Assembly (NCBI GenBank): GCA_027475525.1
Contig: JAMWFC010000005.1
Coordinates: forward strand, 1,116,001-1,180,000
DNA: 64,000 nucleotides
Reading direction: 5' to 3'
DNA from: Macrolepiota albuminosa
Taxonomy: Eukaryota; Basidiomycota; Agaricomycetes; Agaricales; Agaricaceae
The translations under genes were made by a program, and so were the position numbers. Under the pieces are notes generated by a model that did no database searches, had not been told where the DNA came from, and worked only from the letters and a program-made list of their open reading frames with translations. The number at the start of each line of letters is the position of its first letter. Position 1 is the first letter of the stretch. Shown piece by piece: positions 35,479-45,628 of this stretch.

Positions 35479-35915
35479 CTTCTCCACCTGTTTTTCCATT
35501 GCAATACTCTTATGGCTAAAAAATTACTTTACACAATGTTCAAATGCATCCAACTGGCAAGGACCAATTGTTTCCTGGCCAATAAGCGGAGCATAGCTAG
35601 TGGAAGCCTGCATAACTTTAGCAGTGCAAGGGGTGGTAAACGTGGGTGGCATTGTGGCATGATTAAGGTTAAAGAGGCCTGACAGGTCCAATGAAGAAGT
35701 AGAGTCAGCCATTGATAGAGCAGGAGATGGACACCCCAACTCTTCCAACGTTACCATTCCTACTCCAGGAGCGATTACTTCCTCTCCTGTTATGGGAGAA
35801 AACCCTGTAGCCAGAAGCCTGTCAAATGAGAACAGCACTAATTAACCCTAGGTGTAATCTACAGATGTCCAGTGAGGTTGTCCCCAAGAGCTACTTTGTG
35901 CGTATCAAAAAAAAG
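35479..35915 (-). pseudogene. Gypsy 1 leader and gag N-terminus
   Basis: On the minus strand from the 5' LTR: an open frame with MADSTSSLDLSGLFNLNHAT and IGQETIGPCQLDAFEHCVK, then a stop, then MEKQVEK up to the R1 target site. No primer-binding site was recognised in the T-rich sequence next to the LTR. Confidence 0.6.
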
Positions 35916-36180
35916 TGTAAGTGGACTGTGTCATCTGACTTCACTTAGACTGGAACAAGCTGATAGGAACAAAGTAGGATTCAAAAGTAGTCTACCTTTA
36001 TAATAGAATGATGACCTCATACATATGTCAGTAAGGAAATAAGGTTCAAACAACTGTCTCAATCAATAGACTTAATTGAAAGCAAAAAGTATGATATGCA
36101 ATAAGGACAATAAGGACGATGTGTGAGATGTGAGTAGCCATGGACTTCATGAAATGATACTTGTAAGCATCATGCTTACA
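35916..36180 (-). repeat. Gypsy 1 LTR, CpG-depleted copy (5' LTR)
   Basis: 265 bp, same ends as 23385-23649. Differences are nearly all C-to-T or G-to-A at sites that are CpG in the other LTR. Confidence 0.95.
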
Positions 36181-38690
36181 GCAAAGCTTTATGTTCTCTC
36201 CTGTCTCCTCTACCACCCTTTCTCCTCTGCAAGGTGGTCACTAGTTGAGGCCACAAAAGGAAGCAAGCTGAGGATGAACAACATGTTCTTCAAGATAAGA
36301 GCAAGGAGGCTGACAGATTCATTTGAGCAAAATTGCTAGGTAGCATGGAAATGGCTAACCCAGTTGAATGATTTTTTGGAGAATCCAGATAGGTTGTCAT
36401 TCCCACCATTTACCTTCTTAACATACAAAACTCACTTCTGCATTTCTTTACTAATCACCATATAGATCTTGTTAACAACTCGCCTCAAACTATTCACACT
36501 AAGATTGTGCATTCTTTTAATTCAGATGACAAATCTGCAGATAAAGTTCTTCTGCTTGATTTGCCAAAATGATTATGGTCTGGAGCAATAATGATATCCA
36601 TTTCTGCCTCACACCTCTGTGTTTCTTTGAGACATCCAAAAAACCTCCAGGAGGCTCTCAAGTTACTTGGGAAGGAACCTACTGTCCTGGATCCAACTGA
36701 CACTCCCTTGTCATCTTCAACCAACCATGCAATTGAGTATGGGAAGCACCTCAGCTTTTTTGAGCAGGTTGAAAACTTTGAAGATACTTACCTGCTCTGG
36801 TACAAATTCAAACAGGAGGCATGTGGTCTTCAACTGGTATAAGTATGCTTCTCATGTTGACATCATCCTTCAGTCTCACCACACTCTGGTCAAGAATCAG
36901 AGAAGAGTATTTGAAGCAAAAGTCCTGAGGTCTTCTTATGCTGCTGATGTCATGTCTCAGAAGTCCTTGTCAAGAGCTAGTCCAACTCTTTTTTGAGAAG
37001 CCTCTTCAGCATGCCTTTTGTGTGGAAAGGCACACTGGTTTATAGAGTATTCTCCCAATATCACCACCTTCAACAATGGTAGATCTTTTTTCTCCTGGCT
37101 TGCTGGTAATCAGCTTGTCAGCACCAAAAATCCATGTGGTAGACAGCCTAAAAGGATATGTGAAGTCTTCAATCTCAACCAACCCTGCAATAACTGATAT
37201 GGCAGTGAACCCTCCATGTATGCTCCCTGTGTGGAGGTGATCACCCTGCATTCACACATGTGACATGCCTGCATATTGTCAATGGTTGAATCTGCACCTG
37301 ATCCATGGTCAGCATGCCTCACCAAAATTTCTCAATTATCAGGATTTGTCATTTTACATCCACCCAAGACCCTCTTTTTCTCCTCTTTCACCTCAAAATA
37401 TAGAACTTTTTGCATGTATAGTCCACCCTTATAACACCAATGCCTTCCAACATCTTCTTTAAAAATATAATTCAGTCTCCTCTTACCCTTTCCTTGTTTG
37501 CAATCTTTGTGAAGGTTTCCTTCTGAGTACACTCTGCTTACCCACTCTGTTTTAATTCCAAATCACCCCACCATTAAAAACTTTTTTGATGTTTTCTGCA
37601 CTTATTTCAATGACAAGATTGCTGTAGGCCACATGTCTGGGCCTTTTACCTTAAGTCACATAGAACATGTTTTAAGAGGACTCATCTACTTGTCTCTACT
37701 CATTGTCACCAAACAATTTCAGGAACCTGATGTGCCTGTGAAATAGCATGTTTGCTGGAACTTTTCAAAAGATAATCCTCTTACAGGAGCTTTCTCTGTT
37801 AACAGTTTCATCAACAAAGATAACTTTCCCACCTGCTTTAGTATTGTATGTTCAGTTGCTGAGCAGGTGGGTATATGTGCTCATCCTATTGGTGACTTTC
37901 TTTTCTTTCAACTTATCCTTTCTTCTTTTCTGTCATTGAGGCTTTCTACATTGTTTTGACATTTTTAAAATTGCTCTCAGGTTTTCTCTCTATATCCCTT
38001 TTATCCACATCTGATTTCCTTCCTTTCTGTCTTTGGTGCAAAACCTGCCAGTAGTAATTCTGGCCAGATCAGAAATGCACTTATTGATATATGGTCAGCT
38101 GAGATGAGTGATGATGGCCTTTTTTTTTAAAATTTGAAGATGATATCAGCTGTCTTTGTTTTTCAAATTCACACAGGCCTTTCCACCAGAACAGTTTTCT
38201 TTATGCCCATGACAGAGATTCTATCTTGAATTTCATTTCCTGTCTCAACATGCCTTGGCACACAAAAAAGTCAGGTTCCAAATTCAAAGACTGTTTCTCA
38301 TTTATTGGTTTTGCCTGAGATCCTCTATGCAAGCATGTTTCTCTCCTTAAAAATAAACATCTGAAATACCTCACATGCATAACCTCAATGATTGATGCCC
38401 ACAAAAAAAGAAAATAACAGCTTCCAATTAAGAGATATACAGGCTTTGCATGGCACTTTAATACATGTATTTTTTGTCTTTCCAGAAGGCTCCTCTTGAT
38501 TACCTGTCTTTTTGAATTTCATGTCTATCTACCATGGAAGTAAATTTAGTAGGAGACACCTTCTCAACTCCTGTGTACATAGCTTAAAATGGTAGCAAGC
38601 ACACTTTTCAGATATATTTGCCTTCAACCAACTCTTTCCCATCCAACCTCTTGAAGATTTCAACATTTTTGTAGATGCCTCTACATTTTG
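36181..38690 (+). pseudogene. Ngaro-like element: gag Cys-region and reverse transcriptase remnants
   Basis: Heavily decayed plus-strand coding. A gag-like part ends with ALCGKAH-type and EVFNLNQPCN motifs (37010-37260) seen in Ngaro/DIRS gag proteins. The RT-like part includes VTKQFQEPDVPV, INKDNFPTC and AHPIGDF (37700-37910). It ends with EDFNIFVDASTF (38650-38690), the start of an RNase H-like domain, where R1 copy c is inserted. Many TGA/TAG stops; assignment by motif memory. Confidence 0.55.
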
Positions 38691-38939
38691 TGTCAGAGGA
38701 CTCCTCATTTCTTCCTTCTTTTACTCCTTATCTCTTCACTCTTCTTTCATTCATTCTCTTATTCCTTCTGTCATTCTCTCATTTTACTGTTTCTATTCTT
38801 TCAACACTATTTGTTAGTACTATTCTCAGCCCTTGAGGTACTCTGATTCTTTAGCTATCATTCAGACAAGTGTGGGCCCTTCAGCACTGCTTCCAGACTA
38901 CTTACATAAGCCAGAGTTTGCCTTTCTGACTTCCAAAGT
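38691..38939 (+). mobile_element. R1-family LTR fragment (copy c)
   Basis: First 249 bp of R1 (TGTCAGAGGACTCC...), cut off where R1 copy d begins. No matching 3' remainder or target duplication was found, so the junction may come from recombination or deletion. Confidence 0.85.
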
Positions 38940-39015
38940 TGTCAGGGGACTCCTCTTTTCTTCCTTCTTTCACTCCCTATTCCTTCACTCTCCTTTCATT
39001 CATTTCCTTACTTCT

Positions 39016-39300
39016 TGTCAGCTGGAAGCTAAGCGACACTAGAGGTAACAATTCGTAACCGTCAGTGTCAAACACGAAGGAGTAACAACTATTTTTATTA
39101 TACCTAGAGGTAACAATTCGTACTAGTAACAATAAGTGTAAGTAATGCAACGTCAAGACAACAATAGTTGAAGACACTTACACCGTCAGTGTCAAACACG
39201 AAGGAGTAACAACTGAAGGTGTAGAGTGGCGACAACTCAAATGTATGCTAGGAGCACGTGATATGGACGATACTGAGACAAATAACCCATTCGGGCAACA
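39016..39300 (-). repeat. Copia 2 3' LTR
   Basis: TGTCAGCTGG...CGGGCAACA on the plus strand. It contains two copies of a ~40-bp motif (GTCAGTGTCAAACACGAAGG). A GATGGGGTTG tract follows at the inner edge. Confidence 0.96.
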
Positions 39301-39345
39301 CAACCCCATCAGTGAGGAAGTGAGCGTGGAAATGAAAAGAAGATT

Positions 39346-42300
39346 TTAAGTGGGTCTGGAGACGAGACCAAGAGCAGGAATGAACTTATAATGTAAAGCC
39401 TTCGGTAGAGGCTTGGTAAGAATATCAGCAATCATGTCGGAAGTGGAAATCCAAGAGGCGGAAAAGGACCCAGTCTTGAGTTGGTCGCGAATAAAGTGGT
39501 ACCGAATGTCGATATGTTTCGAGCGAGATGTAATTGAGTTGGATGTCGCAATGTCTAAGGCACTCTTGTTGTCGCAGAAGATAGGTAGGGGTTGTGGGAT
39601 GGGGAGATTGAGTGAGGTGAGCAAAAATCTAATAGCTATCGCTTCTCTGATCGCATGAGATAAGGCCATATATTCGGCTTCAGTGGATGATAAGGCGACT
39701 GTTCGTTGTTTGGTGGATGACCAAGATATTAGACTCAAATAAAGAAAGAAAGCATATCCTGAAACACTACGACGAGTAGATTTGTCGGATGCCCAATCGG
39801 CGTCGACAACCCCAAAGTCCTTGGGTAAAAGAAGTCGAGCAGGGGGGATCGACACTGGATCATTGAAATTGTATTCGAGGGCAAAATCTCTGGTCCTGGA
39901 AATGTAACGAAGGACATGTTTCGCGGCAAGTAAATGTGCTCTGGTCGGATTCGCATTGAACTGTCCCAAAGCCATGGCTGTAAATGCCAGATCCGGTCTT
40001 GTGCAGAGGCTCAAATAAAGTATCGATCCAACAAGTCGTTGAAAATGAATTTTGACTTCGTCATCCGGAACGTCAGGAATGGCATTTGGGGGCGGCTGTG
40101 GGAGATCGTGAAGGTCACCATGTAACGGTAAAGAAAGTGGAGTCGCATCAAGGAGGCTATATGTGGACAAAAGATCCAGTATATACCCCTTCTGGGATAG
40201 CCATATCTTCCGACTTGCTCTGTCACGATCGATTCGGATACCTAGATATAGACTAGTTGGACCTGAATCCTTCACGGTAAAACGTTTGTTCATCTCGGTA
40301 ACGATCCAATTGTAGAGAGGTTTAGAATTTGTGGCGTTCAGTCCATCATCAACGTGGACACAGATAATAATAAAAAGCTCAGTATTGTTAGGAAGGGGGG
40401 GGATAGAATGATGTGGTGGAGTTGAGAATCGTGCAAAGAAAATGCTGTGATCCGCCTCGCATCTGGTCAATCCCAAAGATTCAAGGACCCCACGTAATAC
40501 AATATACCATTTGTGAGAAGCCTGCTTGAGACCATACAATGCGCGTAAAACTCGATTAACCTTTTTCGGATCAGAATTGGGAAAACCTGGAATCTGCTTG
40601 CAGTAGATTTCATGTGATAAGGGAGCATTTAAAAACGCGGTTTTAACGTCAAAAGTGTAGAGATTGAGATCGTAGAGGGCAGCGTAAGCAATGGTAATCC
40701 GAATGCTCGTCATTTTCGCAACAGGTGCGTACATTGAACCATAATCTTCAGGCCATTGACTGAAACCTTGAGCAACTAATCGAGCTTTTTCCTGACCAGG
40801 AATAATCGAACCATCAGGGTCATGCTTATTCGCGAACACCCATCGAACTCCAAGGGCTTTAAATCCCGGTGGTAATGATGCAGGTTCAAGTACTCGTAGG
40901 GTCATAAGGCTGTTAATTTCCCGTTTCATGGCGTCAAGCCACTTATCGGCATCAGGTCGATGCGTCGCCTCGTAATAATTTTCCAGTGGTTTTGATAAAT
41001 CGTATTCTCGAGGTTTCCGGAAACGTGGAGGGTCTGGACCATATATAACGTAAGCTTTGTACTCTGCTAAAGTCGATTCCTCGAGAGAAACAAGGTCATC
41101 AGTAATGCCAAAAGGAGATACCGACATGAGGGCAGCAATGTCTAAGATAGCAGGTAATCCTTGATGGGGTTCAAGACGAGCCTGACGATTTGCCCAAAGT
41201 CGAGTAAGGCGTTCGTTTCGCCGTGCAATATCTTCGAGAAAATTCTTGCCAGCAGCAGTAGGCACAATGTTCCGATGTGGTCGCATACTGGGGGGATCAG
41301 GTGGAATTTGAGGTGGATCGGATCATTTCAAACCAGAGATAGAAGAATCTGAGGAAAGGGTTGATGAATGAGAACTGGAAGGAGGAAGATTATCGTGAAG
41401 TGGATTCAGTGGTGGTGGAGACGTGGATAGTAATTCAGGTTGAAGATCAGGGGTAGGGGAAATCAGGGGAGTGGGAGATTGGGATTTATTTTGTGCTAAG
41501 TGTGGTTGGAGACGACCATGAATGTTCTCGTTGAATACAACGTCTCGTGAGAAGAAGTATTTCCCATTTAGGTCACGAACCCTCCAGCCTAGTCGATTTT
41601 CATCATACCCGACAAAAATCGCTTCGAAACGACGAGTTTCTCCCTTTCTCCGAGTTTCTAGTGGATGTAAGACAAAACATTGGCAACCCCATACACAAAG
41701 ATGTGAAAGATCAGGTTTTGTTCCCTCCATAGCTTCATAAGGTGTTATTAGTGTAGGAAGAGTCGATGTCGGAAGACGATTTCGAAGATATTGTGCTGTT
41801 AAGATGGCATCACCTAAGAAGGACATCGGAAGACCCGACTCGGCCATTAGAGCTTGCGCTGTGTCCTCAATCGTTCGAATGTATCTTTCAGCTTTCCCAT
41901 TTTGCTGATGAGCGTACGGTGCGGTGGACTGTAATACAATCCCTTTTTCATCTAGAAAATCTCGTAAAGCACCTTCTATAAACTCTTTCGCACCATCGCA
42001 TCGAACAACCCGAACTTTGTTGCCTGATTTGAGTTCCCACTGATTTGTGACGTGTTTAAAATGTTCACATGCTTTATCCTTAGTCGAGAGTAGAGCAGTG
42101 CTACCAAAATTGGTATAGTCGTCAAGCATGACGTGAAAGTGACTTGATTTCCCTTTTGTAAACTGGGTGGGAAAAGGTCCACAAGAGTCCATGTGAATAA
42201 GTTCGCAGGGCTGTGTCGCGCGTTTGTGTAAATGATCATAAGGACGCGCTGGTTGCTTCCCTATGATACAAGGGATGCAATGGTCATCATCGAAAGATCC

Positions 42301-43317
42301 CGTGTAGTCAGTTCCGTCAGCGTAGTTCTTTGTTAATACAGCTCGCGTGGTATCACGGCTGGGATGGCCTAGCCATTGGTGCCAAAGAGCCGGGGTGGGA
42401 AAAATGCGGGGAAAGGACACATCCGTTGTCACCAAGGCAATAGTATTAGTGTCTGGTAGAATGAAGTCACAATGAAGGAACAAAAGTTTGTTGTGAACGG
42501 TGGCCTGTATGGACTTATCGCGGAGTGATTCAACATTCGTCGGAAAGAAAATTGAAGTAGAATCCCTTTCGAACAATAAACTCATGTCATGTTCTGCCAG
42601 TGTACCAACAAATATCAGATTGATAGGCACATCAGGTGCGTGAAGACATTCTCGAAGGTGCATTATCACGTTCTTGCCATTTACGTGAGTCTGGAAACGT
42701 ACTTTGCCCTTGGCAAGAGTAGGAAGTATACCGCAGTTTGCTGTACCAACAGGCATCGCAAGGTCTTGATTATATGTCCAAAAGTATTTCTTGTCACGAA
42801 TAATGTGGGTAGTGCATCCCGAATCGAGAATTGAATTGAATTTGAGGCCAACGTTGGCTATCAATGCTGAATCGGCAGTGCTGATAAATGAGTGATATGG
42901 GGTAGGTTGACTAGACTGATTTTGATCAAGAACGTAAGCGCTCAAATCGATGTCATTCTCTTCTTCAACAATTTTCGGTAATACAGTGGCAGGGTCGTCA
43001 TTAACATCAGGGATGGGAAAAGTAATAGATTCTAAGACCAAATCATTGGCAACTGCAACATGTGCCCTGGTACGGTTCGGTGGTTCTTTATTGATGTCCG
43101 CTGTGGTTTGACATTTCGAAAGAGTTTCTGGTGCAATGTCGGTAGAGTGAGATGTGTGTGGTGTGGAATTGGTGGAATTCGAGTTTCAGGAAGACGGATT
43201 GGAAGTTTTCGGAGTATGATGTTGAGAGATTGCTTGGCGGCGATGAACTTCTAGGTCAATGTCAAGAATTCGATCAGCTAGTTCATAAAAATCCAGTGTT
43301 CCACCAGGTCCAGCATC
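39346..43317 (-). CDS. Copia 2 pol polyprotein (protease, integrase, RT, RNase H) with in-frame TGA codons
   Basis: One reading phase from 43041 to 39346 apart from a TGA at 41323-41325; two further TGAs lie upstream, between gag and 43041. Domains on the minus strand: protease SILDSGCTTHII; GAG-pre-integrase HQWLGHPSRDTTRA with CIPCIIGKQPARP; integrase core HMDSCGPF, VVRCDGAKEF, QQNGKAERYIRT (D, D, E all present). RT follows with VKTAFLNAPLSHEIY and the box ICVHVDDGLNAT. RNase H has DADWASD, STEAEYMAL, FCDNKSALDI and ends LTKPLPKALH. All three stops are TGA, as expected from CGA deamination. Possibly mobilisable in trans, not autonomously. Confidence 0.9.
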
Positions 43318-44765
43318 TCAAGATCGTCGGACTTCCTCCCGTAATGGGGCGTACAAATGTAGATTCAGAATACCATCCATAAATTTCTGAATCTTCTCGT
43401 ATGGAGTAAAATCCCACGCCGTGATAGAGAGTTGGTTTATCGCAATACGCCATTGTTGAACGTAAGAAGGGATAGCCGTCGGTATACACGTGAGGAAAAG
43501 GACAGAATCCTTGATTTTCTGCGCCGATGAAGCGCTTCCCACACTGTATCTCTTCCGAAGCCAGTTCAATACGTCACGTGCAGTTTGAACAGGGAAATTG
43601 AAGAAACCTCCATGAGCAGGGGGAAGGCAGCTATAGATTTCCGCGGAAAGTTTTCCAGTAAGTACGTAGGTGCAAATGTTGTCATTTCGCCAGAAAAACT
43701 CGTATTCTTGCTCGTCGTCGAGGGTATTGTGAGGAGGGTATGCTGGTGGAACCATAACTTTGCAGGTAGGGTCGTATGGTGCTCTGGGAGCTGGTAGTGG
43801 ACAGACATAGCCATTGAGACCTAAATGATCGATCAGTGCCATCACAGGATTAATCCATAATCCCCAGTCTGAAGAACCATTGAAACGAGGAATGGTGGTA
43901 AGTGGAGGAAGTTTAGGATTTTCAGAAGATATATCGATCAATCTGGCGGGTGGAATAACAGGAGCCGGATTATGATGAATAAAATGTTGATCGGGTTGAG
44001 GTGGAATAAAGGCATTAAACTGTTGACGATTCTGTGGTTGGAATTGTGCAAAGGGGAAAGGATTCGGATTCGGTTGTGGAGGATTGTAATTTGGAATGTG
44101 AAAAGGGGTAATAGGTTGTTGAGGAAAGAGTACACAAGGTTGAGGGAGAGGAGGAGAAAAATTCGGCGTAGTGCAATGCGGAGGATGGATAAAGGGTGAA
44201 GGAACCAGAGGAGTCAAGAATGCCGATGGAGACCGGCGAACCGGTTGATAAACAGGAGTACAAGGTGTGGTTCGATGTTGAAAAGGAGAACGAGGAATAT
44301 AAACTTGCAAAGGGGGGCGATCTATTGGAATATTGTCCATAGATATAGTAGGTACAGGGGGAACAGGAGTAGTACCAGTACTGGGAGGTAAATGAGGGGG
44401 AAGTTGTGGAATCGGAGCATGCAATGGAGTTATATGATTATGTGGAACAGGCATCGAAGTACGTATATGCGCATGAATAGGGCGGGAATCGGAGCATGCA
44501 ATGGAGTTATATGATTATGTGGAACAGGCATCGAAGTACGTATATGCGCATGAATAGGGCGAGGAATCTTCGAAGAGCGAAGTGGATCGTCTGCAACTAA
44601 AGTGTCTGTGGAAGGAAACGTAGCGTGAAATAAATGAGGCGCAGGTTCATGAACAAAAGAAGACTGGGGAAAATGGCTCTGCACTGGCACTGTCGAACCC
44701 GAACTAGAAGGTAATGGGTGCGATCGATGATTCGAGAAACGACGATGGTCTGATGGGTGAACCAT
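43318..44765 (-). CDS. Copia 2 gag
   Basis: Start MVHPSDHRRFSNHRSH at 44765. A Pro-rich N-terminal half is followed by the gag core (WGLWINPVMALIDHLGLNGY, FFNFPVQTARDVLNWL, AINQLSITAWDF). No CCHC knuckle was seen. The 77-bp duplication at 44408-44561 shifts the frame between HAPIP and QLPPHLPP; without one copy the frame is continuous down to a TGA after LREEVRRS (43318). Confidence 0.85.
44408..44561. repeat. Perfect 77-bp tandem duplication in Copia 2 gag
   Basis: Copies 44408-44484 and 44485-44561 are identical. Both flanks are in frame with their own adjacent copy, so a pure 77-bp insertion breaks gag. Confidence 0.97.
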
Positions 44766-44921
44766 CGCCAAAATGTGTGGCGTCAGAAGACCCTGGAGAT
44801 TATAACAATTTACTGGTAAAATCGTTTGAGAGTTTGAGGGATAAGGCACAACGAAAATAAGCAATGAATCGGAACGAAAATCGTCCAGGGTGACTTAGTT
44901 CAAGCTAGACAATCCGTAAGA

Positions 44922-44935
44922 GGATGCCCATAACC
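44922..44935 (-). other. Copia 2 primer-binding site (half-tRNA-Met type)
   Basis: The minus strand directly after the 5' LTR reads GGTTATGGGCATCC. GGTTATGGGC is the start of the Drosophila copia site complementary to the anticodon arm of initiator tRNA-Met, known from the literature. The remaining bases differ. Confidence 0.55.
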
Positions 44936-45220
44936 TGTCAGCTGGAAGCTAAGCGACACTAGAGGTAACAATTTGTAACCGTCAGTGTCAAACACGAAGG
45001 AGTAACAACTATTTTTATTATACCTAGAGGTAACAATTCGTACTAGTAACAATAAGTGTAAGTAATGCAACGTCAAGACAACAATAGTTGAAGACACTTA
45101 CACCATCAGTGTCAAACACGAAGGAGTAACAACTGAAGGTGTAGAGTGGCTACAACTCAAATGTATGCTAGGAGCACGTGATATGGACAATACTGAGACA
45201 AATAACCTATTCGGGCAACA
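44936..45220 (-). repeat. Copia 2 5' LTR
   Basis: 285 bp; three of its five differences from the partner are CpG transitions. Confidence 0.96.
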
Positions 45221-45628
45221 CTTCTTCTATTATTCTCTGTTTCTATTTTCTCAACACTATCTGTTAGTACTATTCTCAGCCTTTGAGGTGCTCTGGTTTT
45301 TAGCTATCATTCAGACAAGTGTAGGCCCTTCAACACTGCTTCCAGACTGCTTACATAAGCCAGAGTTTGCCAGAGTTTGCCCCTTATTTGTGCAAGTGTT
45401 TGTGCAGGCAATTTTTGAGTTTTTAAGGTTTTGTTGTACTGTACAGTTGTTTCCCATGCTTCAGAAGCCTCAGAAACATCCAACCTGGCATAGGGAGACT
45501 TGTTCTCTTTAGATCTCCTCCTGCCAGGTGAGTAGTTATCATGATATTGTCAGTATATATTAATTCCTTTTGGATCTCCCTCTGCCAGCTGTGTGACTGA
45601 GCCACAGCCTCTAGAGGTTGCCCTTACA

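Larger units (their letters stand above)
23385..36180 (-). mobile_element. Chromodomain Gypsy (chromovirus) retrotransposon 1, nested-in and degenerate
   Basis: Two 265-bp LTRs (23385-23649 and 35916-36180) begin TGTAAG and end CTTACA. The target duplication is GCGAA/GCAAA (one CpG transition). Minus-strand order is gag, zinc knuckle, protease, RT/RNase H, integrase, chromodomain. Gag is split by an R1 LTR carrying a Copia element (28174-35478). A polypurine tract (AGAGAAGGGGTGAG on the minus strand, about 23650-23663) abuts the 3' LTR. All ORFs are interrupted. Confidence 0.93.
39016..45220 (-). mobile_element. Copia retrotransposon 2 (young, nearly intact)
   Basis: 285-bp LTRs 39016-39300 and 44936-45220 differ at about five positions, four of them transitions. 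Perfect target duplication CTTCT (39011-39015, 45221-45225). The internal gag-pol frame carries only three TGA stops and a 77-bp duplication. All RT, integrase and RNase H catalytic residues are visible. Confidence 0.97.
38940..45628 (+). mobile_element. R1-family LTR (copy d), split by Copia 2
   Basis: 38940-39015 plus 45221-45628; ends TTGCCCTTACA. Copia 2 sits at its base 76. The flanks (AAAGT left, TTCCT right) do not match, so its original insertion context is rearranged. It directly abuts Gypsy 2 RNase H sequence. Confidence 0.88.
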
